NCBI GenBank assembly: GCA_013339895.1
Contig: JABACO010000022.1
Location: 1,319,053 to 1,383,052 of the forward strand
Direction of reading: 5' to 3'
DNA length: 64,000 bases
DNA from: Ephydatia muelleri
Taxonomy: Eukaryota > Porifera > Demospongiae > Spongillida > Spongillidae
Both the position numbers and the translations under genes were made by a program. Under the pieces are notes generated by a model that ran no database searches, was not told the origin of the DNA, and saw only the letters and a program-made list of their open reading frames with translations. Below are positions 1-10,720 of this stretch, piece by piece (position 1 is the first letter of the stretch; every line of letters starts with the position of its first letter).

Positions 1-86
1 AATATCCAAGTCAATGGCAGCTACATTACTAGCAAAGCCAAACTTTCTGAGCCTTAAGAAATTACAAGTTCTCGTATAGAGTGTAC

Positions 87-2786
87 CTTCTCATGGTCCA
101 GGTAGTGCAGCATGTAGACAGCCTGTGTTGTGATCATAAAGTCCTCGTAGGGCAAGTTGATCTTCTTTGCCAGCACGTGGAGCAAGGCTTCTTTGGTGGG
201 GGGCAGACCAATGTACGAGTACCAGCCAGAGGCCTGAATGAACTCTTCACGACCTGCAAGAAGGGGAAGAAGAGGGAGCAATGAGTGAAGGGGAAGGAGA
301 GGGAGTGAGGAGTGAAGGGGAAGGAGAGGGAGTGAGGAGTGAAGGGGAAGGAGAGGGAGTGAGGAGTGAAGGGGAAGGAGAGGGAGTGAGGAGTGAAGGG
401 AAGGAGAGGGAGTGAGGAGTGAAGGGGAAGGAGAGGGAGTGAGGACGTGAAGGGAAGGGAAGGGGAAGGAGAGGGAGTGAGGAGTGAAGGGGAAGGAGAG
501 GGAGTGAGGAGTGAAGGGGAAGGAGAGGGAGTGAGGAGTGAAGGGGAAGGAGAGGGAGCAAGGAGAAGTTATTTGATTGCCGATTATTAATGGCAATATA
601 TTGCACATACTTTCATACAAGCGATCCTGAGTGAGGGCCTTTGGTACCCTGTTGGTGAGGGTAGGGTGTATGATTAGGTAGGTGGGTGATGAGGGTAGGT
701 GGGTGGTGAGGGTAGGTGGGTGATGAGGGTAGGTGGGTGATGAGGGTAGGTGGGTGATGAGTGTGAGGGTAGTGGTGAATGAGTGACATGTCGAATTGAA
801 GAGAAGATTAACACATGGTATATGGCTCAACTTGTAGTTTCCATCATCATCTTCTGTGAGGGGAATGGAAAGATTCAGCTCAGTTGAGTGTGGTCCTAAC
901 CTGCTTACCATCATCAGACATATACACCAGTTTCACATGAGTGATTGGAATGACTCCCATCTCAGAGGGGGCACTTGATTTCTGTGCATAATACCAACAC
1001 AGGTCCTGGAGAGGAGGGAATGAGATTGGGGAAGAGGGAATTAGGATGGGGAGGAGGGAATTAGAATGGGGAGGAGGGCATACATATGCAAGAGGTAATA
1101 ACTCATTCTACTAATATTTGTTTAACCACTCCACATGCTATAACAAATACTATTTGCTCATTCGTTTTACTAGTACTGCCACCCAAGTAGCCCCTCCCCC
1201 AGCGGAAGGATGCACGACTAGCCCCTCCCCCAGTGGAAGGATGCACGACTAGCCCCTCCCCCAGTGGAAGGATGCACGACTAGCCCCTCCCCCAGTGGAA
1301 GGATGCACGACTAGCCCCTCCCCCAGTGGAAGGATGCACGACTAGCCCCTCCCCCAGTGGAAGGATGCACGACTAGCCCCTCCCCCAGTGGAAGGATGCA
1401 CGACTAGCCCCTCCCCCAGTGGAAGGATGCACGACTAGCCCCTCCCCCAGTGGAAGGATGCACGACTAGCCCCTCCCCCCAGATAAACACACATGCTTGT
1501 ACATACCTCCATTGGTTTCAGTAAGGTCATCTCCTCGTAGATATCAAATGACATGTCCTACTTAGATGACACAGATATGGCTATGATTGCACATGTTACC
1601 ATGGTAACATGCCTCGTTGCTCTGTGCGACAAATTGAGATGTGGCAATGACAAGTGTGCCTGGAGGATGTCTCCTTTCCGCCTCCCTCCTCTGGGCACGT
1701 AGCAGGTCCTGCAAGCATGTGACCTATTACCAGGGTCACATGACCTGCTACCCAAAGTCATGTGACCTGCTATCTGGGTCATGTGACCAGCTACCATGGT
1801 CATGTGTCTACTACCAGGATATGTCAATTCCTGCACAAAGTAAATGTGTTCTCCTTTGATCTGAACCTCCTCCCCCCACCCCCCATCAACACACATCCCC
1901 TTGTTACCTCATCTACGGTTCCCTGTACTTCAAGGAAATCAGTACCACTCCAGGACATGAGGGACAATGGGTCAAAAGGTGGATCCACATTGGGACCAAT
2001 GTTGTTTGCATGGTTGACTGTCACTATTGGGAGATGAATTGATTAGGGTGTGTGTGTGTGGTGCCTTCGCTACTCTCAGATAGCCACTTATGCACTTTTT
2101 TTTTTTTGCTGCCTCAAAGAGAGGCAGCAGATACAATGATGGTATGCCTTTGCCATCCCTTGTGCATACCTTGATGGAGAGGAAGAAGGTATGTCTTTGG
2201 TACCAAGCCTGTTACTCCTGCTGCGTTCCTAGCCACATACCAGTAGGCCATCTGCAAATAGTAAGAAAACATATCCACTATGGCTAGTAAGAGAGCAACT
2301 ACGTCCGATGTACGTGTAGTAGCTAGCTAGCTAAACATTGATTAGTGCGCGCTGCCGGCCCGCGGCAATTGAGCGGGCCGCTATTTAATGTTTTCATAAT
2401 ATCTTACGTAATGCGCAAACTGAAAGTAAGAAGGTCAAAATGCATGACTTGTATATTCTGCTCACTTCCGCTTTTGTGACGCACAGAATACGTCTACTGA
2501 TGGACTTACCTCGGCCTGACGTACGATAGTCAGTATTTCTCCCTGCACGAACGTCAGGTCCTGCAGTTGGAACAGTTATTCCCTAGCGTTCACACTCCCT
2601 AGACATATTCCCTCGCGGAACGTTGAGCCTTACTCCTTTCTCTTGACCATTGAAGTCTTGTTCGGCGACACAAACCAGGTTGGGAAAAAAAGGTTCTTCC
2701 TGGAAACATGAACGGCTACATGACACTATAAAGTCCACAAAGATAGGCAATACCTCATCCACCACAACGCTGGTATCTTCAGCCAT
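87..2786 (-). CDS. Two-SH3-domain adaptor-like protein, copy 1 (3' end outside window)
   Basis: Spliced gene read on the minus strand. Exons: 2754-2786 (start MAEDTSVVVDE), 2510-2560, 2170-2251, 1908-2023, 1815-1869, about 1508-1558, 909-1005, 815-853 and 87-253; the last exon lies beyond position 1 but is visible in copy 2. Exons 2 and 3 make an SH3 domain (LTFVQGEILTIV, then YWYVARNAAGVTGLVPKTYL). Exons 5-7 make a second SH3 (MSFDIYEEMTLL, CWYYAQ, MGVIPITHVKLV). The C-terminal part (REEFIQASGWYSYIGLPP and onwards) belongs to no family I recognise. All junction phases agree except 1815/1558, where I could not fix the splice sites. Two SH3 domains suggest a proline-motif-binding cytoplasmic adaptor, possibly Crk- or Nck-like, but no SH2 is seen. 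The gene is divergent from caspase A. Confidence 0.65.
263..565. repeat. Purine-rich minisatellite (about 27 bp unit)
   Basis: Tandem units containing GTGAGGAGTGAAGGGGAAGG fill the intron just upstream (in gene orientation) of the exon at 87-253. The counterpart at 11880-12090 has fewer units. Confidence 0.9.
655..780. repeat. GGGTAGGTGGGTGATGA minisatellite
   Basis: About seven 17-bp units in an intron of the SH3 gene; the counterpart is at 12185-12310. Confidence 0.85.
1190..1482. repeat. 31-bp minisatellite
   Basis: About nine near-identical units containing GGAAGGATGCACGACTAGCC in an SH3-gene intron. The copy at 12741-12975 has fewer units and mixes two variants (CAGTGG and CAGCAG). Confidence 0.95.
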
Positions 2787-3397
2787 TCGTCGTCCGGCTA
2801 GCGTATGAAAAGTGGTTATATATTTGTGATTTTAAAAATTAATATATGCACCACTAACATTCAGAATGACATAATTAAATTACCGTATACATTTGACCAC
2901 GCCCTGCCCCCTGCCTCTTTCCCAGAATGGGGAACGGACCAAATTGGTTGTACAACAGGCCTGGGTATGCGTATTAGGGGAGCAATGCTGGAGTGACATA
3001 CAATAATGACGTAATTATTTCATTCACGCACTCGTCGTAATTCCTTGGCTATATCATCCGGATTCAGCTGTTACATTCGCAATTATTCATGATCGTAAGA
3101 CCCCATCAGTTGAGTCCCCTCAGGACATGAAGGATTAATCCCACACTAAACATGACAACAATGCTCTGAGGTTGTCTTGAAAGCGGTTGGATTTGTGTCC
3201 CTCTTGTAGTAGAGGCATACGGAGGCCGGAGAAACACTGCGAACGAAACATCCTCAGGAATTGCACCCATTCTTCCAATTCTGAAAACCGAAATGAAATG
3301 TATTGTCACCTCAGCACGGCTCTGATGCGTCAAAATGCCCGAGCCCTCCTGGCTCGTGATCGTCCTCTTCCCCTTGACTTTGTGTGTGAGAGTGTGT

Positions 3398-3449
<52 letters not shown>

Positions 3450-3450
3450 A

Positions 3451-4017
3451 TTAACTCTTTGAACGCCAAGTGCGTATATGCATGCATGCACAGACAATCG
3501 TTACACTATTCATGCATGATTTTAGATATTGCGTGCAAAAATGTGTTGATCAGTCACAGCTCTATGATGCATGCATATGCTTCCTGCACTTGTAACCTTA
3601 TAAGTCCATGTACAATGTTTCTTCTCACACTGGCTAAAGAACCCCATTATTCAGATGATTTCACTTCATTTTATTAATGCATCACTTCAATACTGCAAGA
3701 ACAAGAATGTGTAGCCCAGATCAGTGTAGTATATCATGCCTGTTCACTCCTCCCCCTTTTGCAAGTTAGCATTATGGGTTGTTGCAACAAAAAGCCAGCG
3801 GGTTATAATGGACACACAAAATGTGCTTACAAATGGGTCTACATATGTTAAAACATTTGTATGACTATGTGGTTACATGCATGTCAGTATTGCACTTGCA
3901 TGCATATTCAAAGTGATTTTGATCGACACAATATAACACACAGCACTGCATCAATGGTGAGGCAGAAAATTCTCGTTTTGTGAGCATTTATATGCACTTG
4001 GCGTTCAAAGAGTTAAA
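3451..4017. mobile_element. piggyBac-like non-autonomous element, copy 1
   Basis: Starts TTAACTCTTTGAACGCCAAG and ends with the exact inverse, CTTGGCGTTCAAAGAGTTAA. Both ends are flanked by TTAA, the piggyBac target duplication. The interior (about 560 bp) has no intact transposase. The same element sits at the same place in the second duplication unit, so it inserted before the duplication. Confidence 0.75.
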
Positions 4018-4268
4018 GAACGTCTTTTTGAAAACTTAAATATAATGCGAAAAAATAATAATATAAATATAAAACAAATTTACCACAAATTAATAGTATA
4101 TATGCAGCCATAAAAGGGAGTGGTCATCACCATTGTATTGGCAAATGGCAGCCATATAATTAGCCTCGGTCCCAAACCCATTCCAGCCGCGATAATAAAA
4201 ATATACCCGTCATTCACCGTTATTTTATTTTTATTCGAGCATGGTCTGTATCAATCCCCTGGCTGCAG

Positions 4269-4296
4269 CGTCGTATGGGGGGGGGGGGGGGGGGGA
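4269..4296. repeat. Poly-G tract
   Basis: Long G homopolymer, only eight to nine G in the paralogous copy near 15758. Its length is probably unreliable in the assembly. Confidence 0.85.
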
Positions 4297-5019
4297 ATCA
4301 CATTTGAAGAAAACTATCTCAAAGTGGGTACAGGAGGTGAAATCTACTTTTGCAGTCACTCAATCACATACTGCACATACAGCTTATGTCATGGATTTGT
4401 TGGCAATTTTACCAGATTTCTTTCTAATACTTTATTCCTCTAGCAATACAGCTCACATTTATTCTCTCTCTTACAGATTGAGATGCTCCTAGTGACACTG
4501 TGTGTGGGATATTGGCTCTGCCAGTCCTCCATGGTGGCCTTGGAATATTAAACCTCACCCTCTCTCAACACGGCCTCACTAAATATCTCCTTTCCTCTAA
4601 CTAACTTGATACTGCATCAAACCCTGCTCTACCTCCTGAATCTGATAAGAAGAAATAAATGTCTATGGCACGTACAGGCTGACACATCAACTGAAATGCT
4701 GCACATCTGCTGCTTGTGCTGCCCTCTTTAACCCCTTTGCTTCTTGTTATCATAACCCCTTTGCTTCTTTTTATCATAACTCCTCTTTAACCCCTTTGCT
4801 TCTTGTTATCATAAGCCCTATAGCACTAGCTAGGTAAACTATTATCGTGATAATTATTTATGCTTATACGTGCATTCTTTGATTAAAAATAGTGGTTGCC
4901 ATATAAACGCAAAATGATTATGTAATAATGGAATAGATCACGTGTGCAATGTTGCGGGGGAGGTACCATTGTCTTGACGGGATTTCCCCCAATTCAGCCC
5001 CTTACTCTTTTTGCCCTGG

Positions 5020-6658
5020 ATGGATTCGACTGAGTTGCAAGCCCTGTGTCATAGAAATCCACGTGCGAAGGGACTTTGTGTCATTTTCGCGAATAGCCGA
5101 GGGAACCTTCCTGACATGCCGTTGCTGAAGGGCGTGAAGACAGATCTCCTTAACATGCAACGAACGTTCGAGACTTTAAAGTTTGCTGTGTTGAGCCACC
5201 AAGACTGCAGTGCGACCCAAATGATGTCATTATTTCACGACATCTCCACCTTCTCCGAGTACCCGCCATCCTACAGGAGAATAGCCGTGGTCTTTGCAGG
5301 TCACGGTATGGAGGGATCTCTATGTGCTCACGACGGGACCGTCCCCATCGAGGAAATCATAGACCAGTTCCAACCAGCCAACTGTCATCCCAGCATAGGT
5401 GGTATTCCAAAGCTCTTCTTCATCGATGCTTGCCGCGGAAAGCGCAAAATGGCCTCGGTGGTGGTGGAGAGAGGTGCCACGGCTGTACCGTCGAAGATCG
5501 TGTCGCCGCGCGGCAACATCCTCGTGGCTTACTCCACCTTGGAGGGCTACAAGGCGCACGAGGTGGAGGAGGGAGGTATCTGGGTGACAGAGCTAAGCAA
5601 GCAGCTGCTCCAGGACAGAGCCTTACTGACGTCATCATAAATGTGAACAAAACCTTGCAGGAGAAGTACCAGAACGTTCTGAGTCGGTACCTGCAGCAGC
5701 CTGAGTGTATCATAACTATTAATGAATGCATCAACTTGCTGAAAGAGAGCACAGGTATGATGTGTAGATGTGTATGTGCATATGTGTGTGTGTGTGTGTG
5801 TCACTGTGTGTGTATTTATGTGTGTGCCTGTGTATGTGTGTGTGTGTGTGTGTGTGCAATGTGCTACTTTTGATGTTGCACATATACACCAGCATATTGT
5901 CATATTTAAACTGTTGACCTACTCACAATCCCCACACACACATTCACATGTCTACATACATCTTTCTCACGTACATGAAAGAAGAGAGCCCTTCTCTTGG
6001 AGAAACTTTTCCCAATTACGGCACATCTTCCTTAGTCCCAAAGTGGACCCCACAGCGAACAACCTCGCGACCCTTAGGGTGTGAAGCAGGTAACTATGGC
6101 AACGATGTATATAGTACAAATGTAGCGAGAGGCAGACCATTGGAGCAACCCGATGCATACCAGCAGCTGCTGGATACATTTGTGAAAGAAAAGAAGCTTC
6201 AATGCTATAAAGAAAGTGTGGAATCATGTAGGTCTGGGGAAAGAATAGTATATTGCACCAAAATAGAGGGTGCCATTGGTGGAGAGGTGTGTGTGTTTCA
6301 AAGTGACTATATGGAAAGTGAAGATGAATCGAGAGAACAAGCAGCTATGAAAGCTGTCAGCTTCATCCAAGGCCAAAGAACTGATCGTGGTGCTATTTGC
6401 AGCCCACCTTCCATCACTAATGTACAGAGTTCATCCTCTATCGTTGGGGTACTACACAGTCCATCTTCCATCAGTTCATCCTCTATCGTTGGGGGTACTA
6501 CAAAGTCATCTTCCATCAGTTCATCCTCTATCGTGGGGTACTACAAAGTTCATCTTCCATCAGTTCATCCTCTATCGTTGGGGGGTACTACAAAGTCCAT
6601 CTTCCATCAGTTCATCCTCTATCGGGGTACTACAAAGTCCATCTTCCATCACTGGTGA
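5020..6658 (+). CDS. Caspase-domain protein, copy A, with degenerate dsRBD
   Basis: Exon 5020-5754 holds a caspase (peptidase C14) p20/p10 fold: His motif AGHGMEG, Cys motif FFIDACRG, and the p10 strand YSTLEGYKAHEV with GGIW. It joins in phase 1 to a linker exon 5982-6089 and, across a 36-nt putative intron, to exon 6126-6658. That last exon carries a degenerate dsRBD (YQQLLDTF at its start, AAMKAVSFIQ in its last helix) and a Ser-rich tail encoded by a minisatellite. Relative to copy B one base is missing after LLQD, near 5616, shifting the p10 frame; restoring it would bring all exons into phase (458 aa). The missing base may be an assembly error or a real lesion. The tail reads in a different frame from copy B because of minisatellite length. 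Function is inferred as a cysteine protease. The ATG at 5020 was chosen because copies B and C start at the equivalent place. Confidence 0.7.
6418..6655. repeat. Coding minisatellite in caspase A tail
   Basis: Units built on CATCAGTTCATCCTCTATCG encode Ser-rich repeats. Copy A has about five units of unequal length; copy B (17925-18020) has about two. Confidence 0.85.
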
Positions 6659-7082
6659 CCACAGGATGATAGAAGAGGTACCATGTGAAGAAGCTTCACT
6701 GCGTAAGGATGGGTAATTTTAACGGGAAATGATTTAAAATAGTGTAGCACATAAATATAATGATTCTACTGTAGCTACGAAGAGAATGGTACAATGACAT
6801 AATGTGATGTCATCATCAGCATCAGTAGTGTCAGTGTGGGATAGTTAACTCGCCATTAATATAACTTGGGTCAGTATTATTATAACCTCATTATCTTAAC
6901 TTGCACTTATAACCAGGTGGCAGTTAACTATAACGTAACTTAACTTGCACTTATAACCAGGTAGCAGTAACTATAACGTAACTTATTCAGTAAGATAAAT
7001 ACTTTAATGTTTTGTACTAGAATTAGATGTTCAATGGCATTCGAACATCTTGCCTCATAGATGTGTTAATTATGATAACAAT

Positions 7083-7278
7083 GCTGCTGGCCTGGCATCG
7101 ACAGGCCTGGCATCGACAGGCCTGGCATCGACAGGCTCGGCATCGACAGGTCTGGCATTGACAGGTCTGTCATTGACAGGCCTGGCATCGACAGGCCTGG
7201 CATCGACAGGTCTGGCATCGACAGGCCTGGCATCGACAGGTCTGGCATCGACAGGCCTGGCATCGACAGGTCTGGCAT
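7083..7278. repeat. 15-bp minisatellite GGCCTGGCATCGACA
   Basis: About thirteen units downstream of caspase A; only about four in copy B (18463-18518). Confidence 0.95.
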
Positions 7279-7340
7279 GAGCTATGTTTTTAACACCAGC
7301 GGTCTGTAGCACTTTTTGGTCTGTAGCACTTTTCGCAATA

Positions 7341-7482
7341 GAAATCTTGTTGATCCACCATACATGATGGAAATCTTGTTGATCCACCATACTGATGGAA
7401 ATCTTGTTGATCCACCATACATGATGGAAATCTTGTTGATCCACCATACATGATGGAAATCTTGTTGATCCACCATACATGA
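7341..7482. repeat. 29-bp minisatellite (copy 1)
   Basis: Five units containing ATCTTGTTGATCCACCATAC. The copy at 18565-18908 has expanded to twelve, with a CCACCGTAC sub-variant confined to the right half, which points to local array expansion after the duplication. Confidence 0.95.
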
Positions 7483-7582
7483 TACGTAATGGCAATACAC
7501 TGTGTGTGATTTTTGAGAGTGAACTGACTTTCTGCTTGTCTCTTGTGGCCTGTGCATTGTTCAACATACTTTCAGTTCAATG

Positions 7583-7818
7583 TATGGGATCGTTTCCACG
7601 AAAAGGGGCTTAACGCATACATTATAAAATTTCCAGTACACACAATAGAAGAGTAACGCTTGTGTTGAAATGCATGGCTAGTTAAAAATTCAGAGCCTTA
7701 CAACTCCATGACAGATACTCCGATTCTCAGTGCATAAGAAGCAATGTGTTAAGACTTCTAAGAATTTGAAATCTTGAAAAACATTTGTTAGGTCCCTTTT
7801 CGTGGAAACAATTCCATA
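7583..7818. mobile_element. mariner-like MITE
   Basis: Imperfect terminal inverted repeats of about 30 bp (GTTTCCACGAAAAGGG on the left, CCCTTTTCGTGGAAAC on the right) inside flanking TA dinucleotides, 232 bp, no coding capacity. Present at the same site in the second copy (19028-19264). Confidence 0.55.
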
Positions 7819-7819
7819 C

Positions 7820-8399
7820 ACCCTCTTATTATGGTCGCCAAACAAGATTCCTTGTGCAAACACTAATGGTATCTTAAATCAATCTTGCTTTCCTTTGCAA
7901 CCTTTGCGGCTGTACTATAACTATACCTTAACTTCTGATAACTGGTGATAATGAATGTGATTCATTTTGGAGTCATATCACGCAACACCAAAATTGATGA
8001 GTGTGATTCCGCTTGATTTTAGGATCAAAAGAAAAGAGAAGTTCCCTCTTTTTTATTGCAGCTATACTTCTGATCCAAACAAGCGTGTGTATTCCAGATC
8101 AGGCTATGCAAGCACCAGCTTGAGTGTGAAGTGATGTTAAAATATAATACTGAACAATAAAGACAAACTATCTTTTCACATGACCATTTAACTAAATTGT
8201 CAACTGAAGCAATATGAATGAGGTAATGAACTTAAACTGCACAAACAACAGAGCATCTTTAGTTAACTGGAACTTAACTACCTTAATAACATCACTAAGC
8301 ATGCTATCTCTCATTGCTTCATGCAGAGCTAGCTGAGTGTGTTGGCAGGATTGCAACATTTTCCCTGCGTAGTGCTTTGACGCTCTCTTCTCATCTTAG
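7820..8399. other. Non-coding stretch, present three times
   Basis: No gene seen. It recurs at about 19262-19775 and, in part, at 22482-22792, which makes it the main landmark for reconstructing the rearrangements of the cluster. Confidence 0.7.
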
Positions 8400-8688
8400 G
8401 TTCTTCGAGAAAACTTCAAACAAGAGCTGAATGAATGGTGCCAGCGTAATAAAGTTCAAGCCCTAGAGATTACAAGCCAACTGGCCAGAGTTACGTGTGT
8501 ACCATTACAATCGAAGGCAGAGAGTTGCTGGCAAGTTGTGCAGCAGGAAGAAGGATGCAGAGGAGGACGCGGCCATGAAGGCTGTGCAGTGGCTGCAAAG
8601 ACTACAACCGACCACACCTCCTAGCGCCGGCCAACCAGGATCGATGCGACTCAAGGAGTACTGTGAACACCACCCTGAGAAAAACTAA
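8400..8688 (+). CDS. dsRBD exon (D type) cut by assembly gap
   Basis: Matches 22793-23086 over its whole length: acceptor TTCTCATCTTAG, then the first dsRBD ending in DAAMKAVQWLQR. Compared with that copy it has three one-base length differences (an extra A, a missing C, a missing T) within about 130 bp, all next to the gap, so poor local sequence quality is likely. Its phase-1 acceptor fits the caspase A donor at 5754. Confidence 0.6.
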
Positions 8689-9688
8689 NNNNNNNNNNNN
8701 NNNNNNNNNNNNNNNNNNNNNNNNNNNNNNNNNNNNNNNNNNNNNNNNNNNNNNNNNNNNNNNNNNNNNNNNNNNNNNNNNNNNNNNNNNNNNNNNNNNN
8801 NNNNNNNNNNNNNNNNNNNNNNNNNNNNNNNNNNNNNNNNNNNNNNNNNNNNNNNNNNNNNNNNNNNNNNNNNNNNNNNNNNNNNNNNNNNNNNNNNNNN
8901 NNNNNNNNNNNNNNNNNNNNNNNNNNNNNNNNNNNNNNNNNNNNNNNNNNNNNNNNNNNNNNNNNNNNNNNNNNNNNNNNNNNNNNNNNNNNNNNNNNNN
9001 NNNNNNNNNNNNNNNNNNNNNNNNNNNNNNNNNNNNNNNNNNNNNNNNNNNNNNNNNNNNNNNNNNNNNNNNNNNNNNNNNNNNNNNNNNNNNNNNNNNN
9101 NNNNNNNNNNNNNNNNNNNNNNNNNNNNNNNNNNNNNNNNNNNNNNNNNNNNNNNNNNNNNNNNNNNNNNNNNNNNNNNNNNNNNNNNNNNNNNNNNNNN
9201 NNNNNNNNNNNNNNNNNNNNNNNNNNNNNNNNNNNNNNNNNNNNNNNNNNNNNNNNNNNNNNNNNNNNNNNNNNNNNNNNNNNNNNNNNNNNNNNNNNNN
9301 NNNNNNNNNNNNNNNNNNNNNNNNNNNNNNNNNNNNNNNNNNNNNNNNNNNNNNNNNNNNNNNNNNNNNNNNNNNNNNNNNNNNNNNNNNNNNNNNNNNN
9401 NNNNNNNNNNNNNNNNNNNNNNNNNNNNNNNNNNNNNNNNNNNNNNNNNNNNNNNNNNNNNNNNNNNNNNNNNNNNNNNNNNNNNNNNNNNNNNNNNNNN
9501 NNNNNNNNNNNNNNNNNNNNNNNNNNNNNNNNNNNNNNNNNNNNNNNNNNNNNNNNNNNNNNNNNNNNNNNNNNNNNNNNNNNNNNNNNNNNNNNNNNNN
9601 NNNNNNNNNNNNNNNNNNNNNNNNNNNNNNNNNNNNNNNNNNNNNNNNNNNNNNNNNNNNNNNNNNNNNNNNNNNNNNNNNNNNNNNN
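8689..9688. other. Assembly gap (1000 N)
   Basis: Exactly 1000 undetermined bases, a typical placeholder length, so the true distance is unknown. By comparison with 23087-26169 the missing sequence may include another caspase copy. Confidence 0.99.
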
Positions 9689-10331
9689 TGCCACAACCTG
9701 AGGACGGTTCTGTCTTCGGATTTCCTCCTCCCTCCTCCTGACCTCGTCTCTTGCCCTCTGCTCTTCCTCCTCTTTCCTTTTCTTCTCAGCCTCTTCCTTC
9801 GCCCCTCTGTTCCTCTTTCTCTGCCCTGCTCCCTCCTCCCTCTTCTCCTCATCTCTGCCTTCATCCTCCTCCTCCCCTCTCGGTCCACGGTTTTGGCCAT
9901 TTCCTCTGCCAGGCCCTCAGCCAGGTGTTCCACCAGTCTCAGCTTGGCCCTTCGTTCCATCAATTCCCTTGATAACAGAATCGATCTTTCCGGTCCTGAT
10001 GCCAGACTTTATTTCCTCTTCTCCCTCGAACTTGGCGTACGAGATGCCTCCATCTCGAAAGAAAGCGACTATAAAAGTGGGTGCGTACTGGACGTCGCCC
10101 AGAATCCGCACGCATGCTGTTGGCAGGAGGGAAGCGCATAGTCATGGGAATCCGCAGCCGAAATACGCGAGCGCACACACACACACACACCCACACACCA
10201 CTCACACGCACGCACCACGCACGCAGCACACACACACACACACACCAACGCACGCACGCACGCACACACACACACACACCAACGCACGCACGCACAAACA
10301 CACCAACGAGCACGCACACCACACACACGCG

Positions 10332-10381
<50 letters not shown>

Positions 10382-10720
10382 AATGCACGCCCGTTGTGGC
10401 GGCGAAAGGTCATTCATGTTACCTCTACAAACGTGAACCCCGGTTGCTCAATAGGCGCTCTGAAAAACCCCAGTTCATCGTGTTCCTCGCCAGGTTGAGG
10501 AATACTTGTTGCATGCGGTCTGCTGCTTTCCTGATCACCATTGGTGACTTCCACCGCGATCACGTTGTTTGCCCTTTTTGCATATCTCTTTAAGCCCTTG
10601 CCAGGAGCGAGGGTTCGGTTGGAGGACGAAGAAGTTCTTTGGCGGAGGCGTGTCCCTGGCCGCTCCTCTGGCCATCCCCTCCAACAACGCCTGAGCGACC
10701 AGCAAGTCGAAAAGAGACAT
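9689..10720 (-). CDS. Unrecognised protein, truncated by the gap
   Basis: A likely first exon starts with ATG at 10720 ([20 protein letters not shown]). After an intron full of CA repeats (10150-10382), an exon beginning at about 10118 reads [20 protein letters not shown], then [19 protein letters not shown], which resembles the C-terminal half of a thioredoxin-like fold. The next 200 bp, up to the gap, encode very charged Glu/Arg-rich coiled coil in two competing frames. In one frame a TGA separates the thioredoxin-like part from the coiled coil, so an intron, an indel or a real stop must lie there. I cannot assign a family. It is unique to the space between the two duplication units. Confidence 0.35.

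Larger units (their letters stand above)
1..8688. repeat. Segmental duplication, unit 1
   Basis: This stretch is repeated almost base for base at 11613-19775, in the same orientation. It carries the SH3-domain gene (minus), caspase A (plus), several minisatellites and, at its right end, a dsRBD exon that runs into the assembly gap. Single-copy sequence between tandem arrays differs only by scattered substitutions and small indels, while the minisatellites differ in copy number, so the duplication is young. The left edge of the unit lies outside the window because unit 2 continues seamlessly leftwards into the last exon of the SH3 gene. Confidence 0.9.

Noticed and set aside
54-914. 286-aa minus-strand frame with Leu/Pro/Ser repeats next to the SH3-gene exon
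   Set aside because: The repetitive part is the purine minisatellite of an intron; only 87-253 and 815-853 fit the exon phases.
5322-5873. Arg-rich alternative frames over the caspase exon on both strands
   Set aside because: GC-rich coding sequence gives open shadow frames; the caspase motifs lie in only one frame and are conserved among copies.
9900-9960. Selenoprotein with TGA-encoded selenocysteine
   Set aside because: Vertebrate selenoproteins with Gly-rich ends near Sec came to mind, but no SECIS can be seen because of the gap and a competing frame is open; kept only as an oddity.
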